DNA of 64,000 nt from Peptostreptococcaceae bacterium (lineage in GTDB: Bacteria; Bacillota; Clostridia; Peptostreptococcales; Peptostreptococcaceae): positions 1 through 64,000 of the forward strand of contig JAOARY010000006.1 in the NCBI GenBank assembly GCA_025210335.1, in the 5' to 3' direction. Below are positions 55,638 to 64,000 of the stretch, piece by piece. Below the pieces are notes generated by a model. That model saw only the letters and a program-made list of their open reading frames with translations. It was not told the DNA's origin and searched no databases. Both the position numbers and the translations under genes were made by a program. How positions within the stretch are numbered: the stretch's first letter is position 1; each line of letters begins with the position of its first letter.

Positions 55638-55669
55638 ATACAAAAAATTATTTGAAAAGAGGTAAAAAA

Positions 55670-56749
55670 ATGAGTCAATTACTTATGACACCAGGTCCAA
55701 CTAATATACCAATAAGAGCAATAAATAAAATGCTAGAAGCTTTTAGTATTCATCATAGATCAAAAGAATATAGTTTGATGTACAAGAAATTCAATGATAA
55801 TTTAAAGCATGTGTTTCAAACGAAAAATGAAATAATAACTTTACCTTCATCAGGAACAGGTGGTTTGGAATCTAGTATATTAAATTTATTAAATGAAAAT
55901 GATAAAGTACTTTTTATATCAGTTGGAGTATTTGGCGATAGATTTAAACAAATGGGTGAATTAAATAATCTTGATATAGATTTTTTAGAAATAGAAAGAG
56001 GAAGAGGTTTTTATTTAGATGAAGTAAAAAAAGTATTAAAAAAAGAACATAAAGCTGTGATTGTAACTCATAATGAAACTTCAACAGCTGTAACAAATGA
56101 TATAAAAAGTTTATCGAAATTAGTAAAGGAAGAAGATAGATTACTTATAGTTGATGCGGTAAGTTCTCTTGGAGCTATTGATATAAAAATGGATGAATGG
56201 AAGATTGATGTTCTTATAACAGGTTCTCAAAAATCTCTAATGTCACCTGCTGGAATGTGTTTTGTTGGACTTAGCGATAAAGCGATAGATTTATGTAAGA
56301 AGAATAAAAGAAAAACATATTATTTTGATTATATAAGTGCACTAGAGTATTTAAAAGGTGATTATCCAAAAAATCCATATACACCTCCAGTTCAATTAAT
56401 AGCTTGTTGTTTAGAATCTTTAAATATGATTAAAGAAGAAGGTTTAAAAAACACTTTTAAAAGACATGAGAATTTAGCTAAATATATAAGACAAGAACTA
56501 ACAAAAAGAGATTATGAATTTTATACACATAAAGATTTTTATTCAAATACTTTAACGGCAATAAAGATAAAAGAGGAAAATGCATGTGATATACAAGGAT
56601 TTATAAAGAAAAAACATAATATATATATAGCAACAGGACAGCAAGATTTAAAGAATAAAATCATAAGAATCGGACATATGGGCAATGTAAATAAAGATAT
56701 GATAGATAGAACATTAAATGCATTTGATGACTATAATAAGAAGAAATAA
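55670..56749 (+). CDS. Class V aminotransferase, probable phosphoserine aminotransferase
   Basis: 359 residues, PLP fold type I, of the alanine-glyoxylate/serine-pyruvate aminotransferase type: LMTPGPTNIP, FSIHHRSKEYS, SSGTGGLES, DAVSSLGAI and the PLP Lys in GSQKSLMSPAG. It is not of the classical SerC sequence type, but a serine T-box upstream and serA downstream make 3-phosphohydroxypyruvate the likely substrate, as known for this subfamily in some anaerobes and archaea. ATG 55670 follows AAGAGGT; an earlier frame opening lies in the T-box terminator and is rejected. Confidence 0.9.
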   Translation: MSQLLMTPGPTNIPIRAINKMLEAFSIHHRSKEYSLMYKKFNDNLKHVFQTKNEIITLPSSGTGGLESSILNLLNENDKVLFISVGVFGDRFKQMGELNNLDIDFLEIERGRGFYLDEVKKVLKKEHKAVIVTHNETSTAVTNDIKSLSKLVKEEDRLLIVDAVSSLGAIDIKMDEWKIDVLITGSQKSLMSPAGMCFVGLSDKAIDLCKKNKRKTYYFDYISALEYLKGDYPKNPYTPPVQLIACCLESLNMIKEEGLKNTFKRHENLAKYIRQELTKRDYEFYTHKDFYSNTLTAIKIKEENACDIQGFIKKKHNIYIATGQQDLKNKIIRIGHMGNVNKDMIDRTLNAFDDYNKKK

Positions 56750-56862
56750 AAGCTTTAAAAAGAGATATTTTAAAAAGATAAATATAAAAAAATATTTAAA
56801 TTAGGATTATTGTAGAAATTAAAGATTGAAAATTTAAAATATTAAAAAAGAAGGTGGAAAAA

Positions 56863-57888
56863 ATGCAAAAAATACTTGTGGTTGAAAGAATAGATGAAAA
56901 TGCGATAAAAGGTTTAAAGGAAGATTTCTTAGTTGATGTTAGATATGATCTAAAAAAGGAAGATTTATATGAAATAATAAAAGATTATGATGGTCTTATA
57001 ATAAGAAGCATTACAAAAGTGAATAAGGAGCTTTTAAATAGAGCAACTAATTTAAAGATAATAGGTAGAGCTGGAAATGGTGTGGATAATATAGATATAG
57101 AAGAATGCTCTAAAAGAGGTGTTATAGTTTGCAACACACCAACAAGTAATACTATATCAGCTTGTGAACTTACTATTGCCATGATACTTAATCTAAATAG
57201 AAATGTAGTTTTAGCAAACAAAGATTTGAAAAATGGTAATTTTAGAAGAAATTTATTTGTTGGAAATGAAGTATATAAAAAAACACTTGGAATAATAGGT
57301 CTTGGAAGAATAGGTTCTTTAGTAGCAACAAGAATGCAAGCTTTTGGAATGGAAATTATAGCATATGATCCTTATATCAAAGATGAAAAATTTGATAATT
57401 TAAATGTAAAAAAAGTAGAAAGTTTAAATGATTTATTAAAAGTAGCAGACATTGTGACTTTGCACACACCAAAAACAAAAGAAACTTTAAATATGATATC
57501 TTTTGATGAATTTAAGATTATGAAAAATGACAGTATTATAATAAATGTAGCAAGAGGGGGTATAATAGATGAAAAAGCCCTATTAAAATCATTAAAAGAA
57601 GAAAAAATAAAAGGTGCAGGGCTTGATGTTTTTGAAGTAGAACCATGTTTGAATAATCCTTTATTTGAATATGATAATGTGTTGGTAACACCTCATATGG
57701 GAGCTTCAACAAAAGAAGCACAAATAAGAGTTGGACAAAATGTTTGTACTCAAGTTAGATGTGGACTTTTAGGTTTTGAAGTTAACAATATATTAAATAA
57801 AGAATTATTGATGAAAAATAAACTACAAAAAGCAAATATTATAAAGAATTATGACTTAAATTTAAAAAATGAAGGAGCTTTAAAATGA
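56863..57888 (+). CDS. serA: D-3-phosphoglycerate dehydrogenase (short form)
   Basis: First enzyme of serine synthesis. 341 residues, only the catalytic and NAD domains: IIGRAGNGVDNIDIEEC, Rossmann motif GLGRIGSLVATRM, catalytic Arg in NVARGGIIDE, Glu in FEVEP and His in TPHMGAST. The C-terminal ACT domain used for serine feedback is absent, so control may rest mainly on the T-box. ATG 56863 follows AAGGTGG. The stop overlaps the next gene by four bases. Confidence 0.94.
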   Translation: MQKILVVERIDENAIKGLKEDFLVDVRYDLKKEDLYEIIKDYDGLIIRSITKVNKELLNRATNLKIIGRAGNGVDNIDIEECSKRGVIVCNTPTSNTISACELTIAMILNLNRNVVLANKDLKNGNFRRNLFVGNEVYKKTLGIIGLGRIGSLVATRMQAFGMEIIAYDPYIKDEKFDNLNVKKVESLNDLLKVADIVTLHTPKTKETLNMISFDEFKIMKNDSIIINVARGGIIDEKALLKSLKEEKIKGAGLDVFEVEPCLNNPLFEYDNVLVTPHMGASTKEAQIRVGQNVCTQVRCGLLGFEVNNILNKELLMKNKLQKANIIKNYDLNLKNEGALK

Positions 57889-58667
57889 AGATAGGTTACG
57901 CGGCATCTGTTTTTGAAACAAATATATTGGATAGTTTAAAATATGCAAATGATAATGGGTTTAATAGTGTTGAACTAAATATGAATATGATTTGTTTTTT
58001 TCCAGAAAACAATAAAGACATAAAAAAAATAATTGAATTTAAAGAAGCTAATAATATGACGATAAGCTTTCATGCACCTGAAGATATAAGTCTTATAAAT
58101 TTTCATAAAATAATAAATGATTCAGGCTTAAAGAGATTAAAAGAAATTATAGACTTTGCTAATAAATTGGATGTTTATTCAATTACAATTCATACAGGTT
58201 CAACACCTTATTTTACAGGGATAGATAAAAATTATTATGTCCAAGAACAATATAAAGAGGAAGCTAGATTACTTCTTAGAAAGAATATATTAGAATTAAT
58301 CAATTATAATAAAAATAATAAAGTTAAGTTATGCATAGAAAATTCAGGGTATTTTAGTGAGATTATAATACAAGAAGTATTACAAGAAATAATAAATGAA
58401 GGACATGAATTATATTTAACATATGATATTGGTCATGCACATTTAAATAAATACAATGAAAAAGAATTTTTTAAGAAAAATATATCAAAAATAAAAACTT
58501 TGCATTTACATGATTACAAGGATAAAGATCATAAGATAATAGGAACTGGATATATTGATTTTAGAGAAGAACTTGAGAGTTTGGACAAAGACTTATTATA
58601 TATAATAGAAGTAAGACCAAAAGAAGCTGCCAAAGAATCTTTAGACAATTTAAAAAAAATATTATAA
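57885..58667 (+). CDS. Sugar-phosphate isomerase/endonuclease-IV-like TIM-barrel protein
   Basis: 260 residues of the AP-endonuclease-2 (xylose-isomerase-like) fold: NGFNSVELNMN, ISFHAPED, SITIHTGS, LCIENSG, TYDIGHAHLNKY, TLHLHDYKDKDHKIIGTG, IIEVRP. The His, Glu and Asp positions fit a divalent-metal site. It overlaps serA by four bases inside the serine T-box operon, so a role in serine metabolism is likely. No phosphoserine phosphatase (serB) is in the operon; whether this protein fills that step is speculation. Confidence 0.85.
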   Translation: MKIGYAASVFETNILDSLKYANDNGFNSVELNMNMICFFPENNKDIKKIIEFKEANNMTISFHAPEDISLINFHKIINDSGLKRLKEIIDFANKLDVYSITIHTGSTPYFTGIDKNYYVQEQYKEEARLLLRKNILELINYNKNNKVKLCIENSGYFSEIIIQEVLQEIINEGHELYLTYDIGHAHLNKYNEKEFFKKNISKIKTLHLHDYKDKDHKIIGTGYIDFREELESLDKDLLYIIEVRPKEAAKESLDNLKKIL

Positions 58668-58782
58668 AAACTGCCTAAAAAAATAAAAAAAAGGTATACT
58701 TATATAATAGGATTATAAAATTTTTATAATTAAGTATAAAAATTTTATAAAAAAATTATTAAGATTAAAGGGGTGAATGTCT

Positions 58783-60036
58783 TTGGTAGCTGAAATATTA
58801 GCAATTGGAACTGAGCTTTTGCTTGGAGATATAGTAAATACAAATGCTAGATTTTTAAGTAGAAGACTTGCAGAACTTGGAATAGAGGTATATAACCATA
58901 CTGTTGTTGGTGATAATCCAAAGAGGATTAAAGAGGCTTTAGATATAGCTTTTAAAAGAGCTGATTTAGTTATAACTACAGGTGGGCTTGGTCCAACGAA
59001 AGATGATTTGTCAAAAGAAACAATAAGTGAATTTTTTAATAGAGATTTAGTTTTAGATAATCGTTTGTATAATGAGTTAAAAGATTATTTAGACAAGAGA
59101 AACAGAAGTATGTCAGAAGGTATGAAAAAGCAAGCATATGTACCAAAAGATTCTTTAGTTTTATACAATAAAACAGGTACAGCTCCTGGTATTATAATCG
59201 AAGAAGAAAGTAGAAAAATTATAATATTACCGGGCCCTCCAGTTGAAATGGAACCTATGTTTTTAGATCAAATAGAAGCGTATTTAGAAAAATATAAAGA
59301 AAAAACGATACTTTCAAAAACTTTAAATATATCAGGTATTGGAGAAAGTATGGCATCGGATATGGTTAGTAATTTCTTGGATTCAAAAAATCCAACAGTG
59401 GCACCATATGCGAAGGAAGGAAAAACAGAACTTAGAATTTCTGCTGCTTCTTCAAATGAAAAGAATGCAAAAGAACTAATAGATGATATGGAAAATAAAT
59501 TAAGAGAAATATTAAAAGATCATGTTTATGGTGTTAATGAAGAAACTTTAGAAGAATGTGTATATAAATTATTAAAAGAAAATAATAAAACTATATCAAT
59601 AGCAGAATCATGTACAGGTGGTCTTTTATCAGCAAATCTTATAAATGTTTCAGGAATATCATCTTGTTTGATGGAATCCATAGTTGCATATTCAAATGAA
59701 AGTAAGATGAATAATAATTTAGTAGATCAAAAAACATTAGAAGAATATGGGGCTGTAAGTAAAGAAACAGCTATAGAGATGGCAAAAAATATAGCTATTA
59801 AAAACAATACTAATATAGGAATTTCAACGACTGGAATAGCAGGTCCAGAAGGTGGAACCAAGCAAAAACCTGTAGGACTTGTATATGTAGGACTTTATAT
59901 AGATGGACAAACTTATGTAAAGGAACTTAATTTATTTGGTGGAAGAAGAAGAATAAGAACTGTTGGTGTTGCTCTAGCATTGGATTTTTTAAGAAGAAAT
60001 TTAATAAAAAATAAATCATTGAATTTAAATTCCTAA
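58783..60036 (+). CDS. cinA: CinA-family protein
   Basis: 417 residues: N-terminal molybdopterin-binding-like domain (about 1-170; AEILAIGTELLLGDIVNTN, TTGGLGPTKDD, ILPGPPVEMEPMF) and C-terminal CinA domain (about 250-410; SIAESCTGGLLSANL, GISTTGIAGPEGGT), which in relatives is a nicotinamide-nucleotide amidase that recycles NMN; relatives also have ADP-ribose pyrophosphatase activity. TTG 58783 gives the usual start and spacing from AGGGGTGA; ATG 58777 abuts that site. Ended by a terminator. Confidence 0.94.
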   Translation: MVAEILAIGTELLLGDIVNTNARFLSRRLAELGIEVYNHTVVGDNPKRIKEALDIAFKRADLVITTGGLGPTKDDLSKETISEFFNRDLVLDNRLYNELKDYLDKRNRSMSEGMKKQAYVPKDSLVLYNKTGTAPGIIIEEESRKIIILPGPPVEMEPMFLDQIEAYLEKYKEKTILSKTLNISGIGESMASDMVSNFLDSKNPTVAPYAKEGKTELRISAASSNEKNAKELIDDMENKLREILKDHVYGVNEETLEECVYKLLKENNKTISIAESCTGGLLSANLINVSGISSCLMESIVAYSNESKMNNNLVDQKTLEEYGAVSKETAIEMAKNIAIKNNTNIGISTTGIAGPEGGTKQKPVGLVYVGLYIDGQTYVKELNLFGGRRRIRTVGVALALDFLRRNLIKNKSLNLNS

Positions 60037-60046
60037 AATGATATTG

Positions 60047-60092
60047 AAAAAACTGTCCAAAATGATTTTTATTCATTTTAGACAGTTTTTTT
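60047..60092 (+). terminator. Terminator after cinA
   Basis: AAAACTGTC...AAAATGA pairs with TCATTTTAGACAGTTTT, followed by T residues. Confidence 0.85.
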
Positions 60093-60166
60093 ATAAATTT
60101 TATTTCTAGAAATTTAAATTTATAATTAATATGATAACAAAGCAAATTTTAAAATTTTTTTTATTT

Positions 60167-60811
60167 TTATTTAGATTTATCATTTAAAAAATTTTTATAA
60201 ATATCTATAAAATTTTTAACTATTTTTGCAGTAATCCCCCAAATCACATAATCGTTATATTCATAGAAATAAACATCATATTTTCCTTTTTTGAATTTAT
60301 AATTTTCTTTGTTTGGGGTAAGATGATAAGGAAAAGCTTCATCAGGGATAACTTCAATTTTTGTTTGATATAATTTTGGTTCATTTTCTAAAAAATATTT
60401 AATTGGAACTAAAAATAAATGATCAACTTCATCTTTATTTATATTTAATTTATCAATATCACCGATATTACTTATATAGCCTAAATAAGGATTTATGATT
60501 AAATTAAAAGGAGCTACAAATATATCTAAAGGACATATTATATTTATATCTTCACTTTTTATACCTAATTCTTCGCAAGTCTCTCTAATAGCAGTTTCTT
60601 CATGATTTTTATCAAATTCTTCATTTTTTCCTCCAGGAAAAGAAATTTCACCTGGTTGAGCATCCATTTTATATGAACGTCTTTGAAATAATAGATGTAG
60701 CTCATTGTCTTTATTTATAAGTGGAACTAATACTGAAGATACAAACATTTTTTCATGTCCATGTATATAATTATTAAAATCTTTAAATAATTCGTTTATT
60801 TTATTGATCAT
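60167..60811 (-). CDS. Nudix hydrolase (CoA-pyrophosphatase-like)
   Basis: 214 residues. The Nudix box GGKNEEFDKNHEETAIRETC-EELGI is complete, with the preceding LLFQRRSYKMDAQPGEISFPGG typical of the CoA pyrophosphatase (YeaB/NUDT7) group. It cleaves nucleoside diphosphate-X compounds, probably CoA or its derivatives. ATG 60811 follows TTAGGAGG. The divergent YkvA-family gene begins 44 bases away, so the promoters must overlap the opposing genes. Confidence 0.9.
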   Translation of the reverse strand: MINKINELFKDFNNYIHGHEKMFVSSVLVPLINKDNELHLLFQRRSYKMDAQPGEISFPGGKNEEFDKNHEETAIRETCEELGIKSEDINIICPLDIFVAPFNLIINPYLGYISNIGDIDKLNINKDEVDHLFLVPIKYFLENEPKLYQTKIEVIPDEAFPYHLTPNKENYKFKKGKYDVYFYEYNDYVIWGITAKIVKNFIDIYKNFLNDKSK

Positions 60812-60855
60812 TTTAGACCTCCTAAGGTTGATTAAAAAGAGAAAGGGTGAGTATT

Positions 60856-61242
60856 TTGAATAATATAAAAAAAATGATACAAGTATTAAAAAAAATAAAT
60901 GTATTAATCTCTCTTTTAAATGATAATACATATAAATTAAAAGAGAGATTAAAAGCTTTAGTTTTCATAATTATATCATTTATATATTTCATATCGCCAA
61001 TTGATTTAGTACCCGAAATTGTACTTGGTTTTGGTTTTTTGGATGATTTAACTGTCTTAGCATTTTTACTTTTAAGTATGGATGATATTATTTCTAATTA
61101 TGAAATTTATAAAAATAAATCTATTAAAGAAAATAAAATTGTAGATATTAAAGATTATAAAATAGATAATGTAAAAACAGAGACTGATAAATCTAAATTT
61201 GATGAGTCCAATAATGAATTTGAAAATAGAAATAAAGACTAA
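60856..61242 (+). CDS. YkvA-family (DUF1232) membrane protein
   Basis: 128 residues. DUF1232 core with two hydrophobic helices around the signature YFISPIDLVPEIVLGFGFLDD (about 38-60), then a charged, Lys/Asp-rich tail. TTG 60856 lies four bases after GGGTGAG, the common spacing here; the GTG at 60847 is within that site. The stop overlaps the stop of the converging CobD/HisC-like gene by four bases. Function of the family is not known. Confidence 0.85.
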   Translation: MNNIKKMIQVLKKINVLISLLNDNTYKLKERLKALVFIIISFIYFISPIDLVPEIVLGFGFLDDLTVLAFLLLSMDDIISNYEIYKNKSIKENKIVDIKDYKIDNVKTETDKSKFDESNNEFENRNKD

Positions 61243-62309
61243 TCAAATATATTATCAAGTTTAGAAATCAAACAATCATTGCTTTTTTTATCCAATACAC
61301 ATATTCTAAAATAGCTATCATCTAAAGGTTCAAAAGAAGAACAGTTTCTTATGGCAATATAATCTTTTATTAAGATATTATATAAGGATGATGCATTTAA
61401 ATCTTCTTTTAAAATTTTTATAAGAATGAAATTAGAAGAACTATTATATATTTTTAGTTCTTTTTTTGATTTAAAAAATTTTAATAGTTTATCTTTTTCT
61501 TTTTGAATATATAATTTGGTACTATTTATATATTCTTCATCTAAAAACATTATTTCGCCAAGTAATTGTGCGAATATGTTTATATTCCAAGGATAAATAT
61601 GTTTATATATTTTATTTATACCCTCTTTATTAGAAAAAATTCCATATCCAAGTCTTATTCCTGGGGCTGAAAAGAACTTTGAACTACCCTTAATAACAAA
61701 TATATTAGAATAAGAATCTGTAAGATATCCACTAGTTTTTTGCATCGAAAATTCAATATAAGTTTCATCTATCATAAATAAAGATTTAGGATTATTTTTT
61801 ATAAGGAATTCAATATTTTTATCAGTTAAAAAAGAACCTGTTGGATTATTTGGATTACAAATGATTACTAAATCACTGTCATTAGATTTTATAAAATTAT
61901 CAAAATTATTTAGATCTAATTCAAAATCATTATTTTCATTTAAAACGTATTTATTTATATGTATGTTTTGTTTATTTAATTCTTTTTCATATTCTGAATA
62001 ACATGGATAAATAAGCGTGCAATTTTTAAAATCAAAGGATTTAATAAATGCAGAAATTAATTCAGTTGCTCCATTTCCAAGAATTATATTATCAAAAGAG
62101 CAGTCATTATATATGGAAATCGCTTTTTTTAGATTTATATAATTAGGATCTGGATACATGCTAATCATATCTATATTATTTTTTAGATTATTAAGAGCTT
62201 TTTTACTAATACCAAGTGGATTTACATTAGAACTAAAGTCTTTAATTTGAGATTTTGTAACATTTAAGTTTTTAGATAGTTCATAAATATTTGCACCATG
62301 ATTGTTCAT
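61239..62309 (-). CDS. CobD/HisC-type PLP enzyme (threonine-phosphate decarboxylase-like)
   Basis: 356 residues, aminotransferase fold type I. HGANIYELSKNLN and DFSSNVNPLGIS at the N-terminus are typical of CobD (threonine-phosphate decarboxylase, cobalamin side chain); PDPNYINLKKAIS, GNGATELISAF, NPNNPTGSFLT and the PLP Lys in KGSSKFFSAPGIRLGYG are shared with HisC. No cobalamin or histidine genes are adjacent, so substrate is open. ATG 62309 follows GGGAGGTAA. Confidence 0.85.
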   Translation of the reverse strand: MNNHGANIYELSKNLNVTKSQIKDFSSNVNPLGISKKALNNLKNNIDMISMYPDPNYINLKKAISIYNDCSFDNIILGNGATELISAFIKSFDFKNCTLIYPCYSEYEKELNKQNIHINKYVLNENNDFELDLNNFDNFIKSNDSDLVIICNPNNPTGSFLTDKNIEFLIKNNPKSLFMIDETYIEFSMQKTSGYLTDSYSNIFVIKGSSKFFSAPGIRLGYGIFSNKEGINKIYKHIYPWNINIFAQLLGEIMFLDEEYINSTKLYIQKEKDKLLKFFKSKKELKIYNSSSNFILIKILKEDLNASSLYNILIKDYIAIRNCSSFEPLDDSYFRICVLDKKSNDCLISKLDNIFD

Positions 62310-62580
62310 TTTATTACCTCCCGATATTATTATATTTATTAAGATATAATATTTAACTATATAATATTTTATAATTTTAATACATATAGATTATACTACC
62401 TTTTATTAAAAATAAAAATATATTTAATTATGGTTGTAGAGGTTGTTTTTTAGCTAAAAAATTCAAAATACGAAAAATAAATAAAAAAAATAAAAAAATA
62501 TTCGCATTTTATATAATCTTATGTTATAATCCTTAATATAGTTTTTAGTAATAAAAGATAAAACCAAGGAGGTTATTGTT

Positions 62581-63099
62581 TTGAATATCGAAAATAAATT
62601 GATTGATGAAAAACAATTAGAAGATAAAGTAAGAGAAATGGCTTTAAAAATTGATAAAGCTTATGATGGTGAAGAATTTATAATGATAGTTGTCCTAAAA
62701 GGAGCTAGTGTATTTGCATCAGATTTACTTAAAAATATAACTGGTGATGTGTACCTAGATTTTATGGCTGTTTCTAGTTATGGGATGTCTACACAAAGTT
62801 CGGGAACTGTAAAGATTCTTAAAGACTTAGATATGGAAATAGAAAATAAAAACATATTAATAGTTGAAGATATAATAGATACAGGTCTTACTCTTCATTA
62901 TTTATCGCAAAACTTATTATCAAGAAAGCCAAAATCTTTAAAGATTTGTACTTTATTAGACAAACCTCAAAAAAGAAAATGTGAAGTAAAAGCAGATTTT
63001 GTTGGTTTTGAAGTTCCAGATAAATTTATAGTTGGTTATGGAATTGATTGTAAAGAAAAATATAGAAATTTACCATACATAAGTTTGGTAGAAGCATAA
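62581..63099 (+). CDS. hpt: Hypoxanthine phosphoribosyltransferase
   Basis: Salvages hypoxanthine and guanine using PRPP. 172 residues, the usual length: LKGASVFASDLL, DFMAVSSYGMSTQSSG, PRPP loop ILIVEDIIDTGLTL and FVGFEVPDKFIVGYGID, which contacts the base. Start TTG 62581 after AAGGAGG. TATAAT boxes at 62513 and 62525 are possible promoter elements with weak -35 boxes. Single-gene unit. Confidence 0.95.
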   Translation: MNIENKLIDEKQLEDKVREMALKIDKAYDGEEFIMIVVLKGASVFASDLLKNITGDVYLDFMAVSSYGMSTQSSGTVKILKDLDMEIENKNILIVEDIIDTGLTLHYLSQNLLSRKPKSLKICTLLDKPQKRKCEVKADFVGFEVPDKFIVGYGIDCKEKYRNLPYISLVEA

Positions 63100-63109
63100 A
63101 AGAAAAATC

Positions 63110-63152
63110 TAAAGGTGTCTTTATGTATGTTTATATGAAGACGCCTTTTTTA
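63110..63152 (+). terminator. Terminator after hpt
   Basis: AAAGGTGTCTTTAT / ATGAAGACGCCTTT with G-T pairs, followed by six T. Confidence 0.88.
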
Positions 63153-63331
63153 TTTATAATAATATTAAAAAAAAGTCTATCAGTTTAAATTAAAATATTT
63201 TTTATTTATGTTTGTTAAAAACTGAATTATAAAATTTTTACAAATTATCATTACATTATAAATTACTATATAATAATTTATTCATAATTAAGTGTTTACA
63301 ATAAATATATATTAAATAAAATTCAAATTTC

Positions 63332-63360
63332 TTGTTAAGAGTAGATAAAAATGCTAAAAT
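63332..63360 (+). promoter_or_regulatory. Promoter of the GAF-domain gene
   Basis: TTGTTA (63332-63337), 17-bp spacer, TAAAAT (63355-63360). The ATG lies about 100 bases downstream; nothing structured was seen in that leader. Confidence 0.55.
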
Positions 63361-63464
63361 GGAGATATAGATTATATTGTATTATTACGAATATTAAGAT
63401 TTAATTTGCTTAAATTTTTACTAATATAATAAGAACAGATGTAATTTTTCCAGGAGGTAAAAAA

Positions 63465-64000
63465 ATGAGTAAATACTGTCGCTCTGACAAATTCAAAATA
63501 ATTTTAGAAATTATAGATTTAGTAACAAAATCTAAGAATTTTTTTCTCGTAAAAGATAAGATTTTGGATAAGATGCTTTCAATTGTGCATCCAGATAAAG
63601 CTTGCATTAATATTATATCTAAAAATAACAGAAACACATCATACCTTATTTGTACAAAAACCCTTGGAAAAATCTTTGAATCTACCGTAAAAAAGATTCC
63701 GGATGTAAGTAAGTATCAAAAGGATATATATAAGATTGAATTTTCTAAATATCCAGACTATATCCATGATGCAATAAATGAAAAAAAAATAGTATTTATA
63801 GAAGATGTATATACAGATGAAAGAGCAAAGAAAGATAGATTTATGGCTAAGTATCTAGGTTATAAAGGTTCTTTAGTTGTGCCTTTTATGATAAATAATG
63901 ATGTTTTAGGTTTTATAACATGTTATTTAGAAGATGGGGATATTGTAAATGAAGAAGATATTGATTTTATAAATACAATATCATTTATAATAGGATTTTC
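63465..64000 (+). CDS. GAF-domain protein, cut by the window end
   Basis: At least 178 residues, open to the edge. ATG 63465 follows CAGGAGG. An N-terminal helical stretch (LEIIDLVTKSKNFFLVKDKI) leads into a GAF domain (ACINIISKN, IVFIEDVYTDERAKKDRF, YKGSLVVPFMINNDVLGFI, NEEDIDFINTISFIIG). The output domain lies beyond the window; in Clostridia such proteins usually continue into a GGDEF, HD-GYP or kinase domain, which cannot be judged here. Confidence 0.85.
   Translation, partial: MSKYCRSDKFKIILEIIDLVTKSKNFFLVKDKILDKMLSIVHPDKACINIISKNNRNTSYLICTKTLGKIFESTVKKIPDVSKYQKDIYKIEFSKYPDYIHDAINEKKIVFIEDVYTDERAKKDRFMAKYLGYKGSLVVPFMINNDVLGFITCYLEDGDIVNEEDIDFINTISFIIGF

Noticed and set aside
55589-55669. 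Upstream extension of the class V aminotransferase frame
   Set aside because: It covers the T-box sequence and its terminator, which act as RNA; ATG 55670 has a ribosome site and matches family length.

Overview
This is a 64-kb window from a chromosome of very low G+C content. The coding style (heavy use of AGA, ATA and TTA codons, strong AGGAGG/AGGTGAT ribosome binding sites, frequent TTG starts, compact operons ending in hairpin plus T-tract terminators) and the gene content (tmRNA next to smpB and rnr, DegS/DegU-like pair, glgBCDAP glycogen operon, serine T-box leader, HflX, CinA, RecX, FapA-type DUF342 protein, membrane pyrophosphatase) point to an anaerobic member of the Clostridia, perhaps the Peptostreptococcales-Tissierellales. 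That placement is inference. No phage, transposon, CRISPR array, rRNA or tRNA was seen.

Layout. 1-2.5 kb: tail of a membrane pyrophosphatase, then a PAS histidine kinase with a stand-alone receiver. 2.6-5.8 kb: rnr, smpB and ssrA (RNA decay and ribosome rescue). 5.9-9 kb: a C_GCAxxG_C_C protein with a TDT-family carrier, then a proton antiporter. 9.2-15 kb: an orphan betaine-type binding lipoprotein, a LysM membrane protein, and an OmpR-type two-component system followed by HtrA, whose promoter carries a tandem direct-repeat operator. 15-23.5 kb: glycogen synthesis and breakdown (glgB, glgC, glgD, glgA, glgP) followed by an HPr-like protein without the phosphorylatable histidine. 23.7-25.4 kb: an HD-GYP protein with most metal ligands lost, then recX. 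25.5-32.7 kb (minus strand): a three-gene operon with a giant fusion enzyme (HD, HEAT-like, nucleotidyltransferase, acyltransferase-like and phosphoribosyltransferase regions), a lactate/malate-dehydrogenase-like protein and a flavodoxin-like protein.

33-38 kb: a CheY, a structured RNA of about 200 nt with mutually exclusive helices, then a cluster of Mrp, two NifX-like proteins, two MinD-type ATPases with ferredoxin inserts, a Fur-family regulator and a DUF134 regulator. It resembles the Desulfovibrio orange-protein (orp) gene set. 38-45 kb: a secreted protein with cohesin-like and dockerin-like parts, a PHP phosphatase, a small Cys-rich protein with a consensus promoter, a diguanylate cyclase, a MocR regulator, a DUF896 protein and CheW. 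45-53 kb: DegS/DegU-like pair, DUF342 protein, LysR regulator and a class A penicillin-binding protein. 53-64 kb: HflX, a HEAT protein with a possible AUU start, a serine T-box operon (class V aminotransferase, SerA, TIM-barrel protein), CinA, Nudix and YkvA genes head to head, a CobD/HisC-like enzyme, hpt, and the start of a GAF-domain protein.

The strongest candidates for something little described are the giant fusion enzyme and its operon (25.5-32.7 kb), the structured RNA at 33.5 kb, the degenerate HD-GYP gene with a 22-bp palindrome centred on its -10 box, and the His-less HPr coupled to the glycogen genes.
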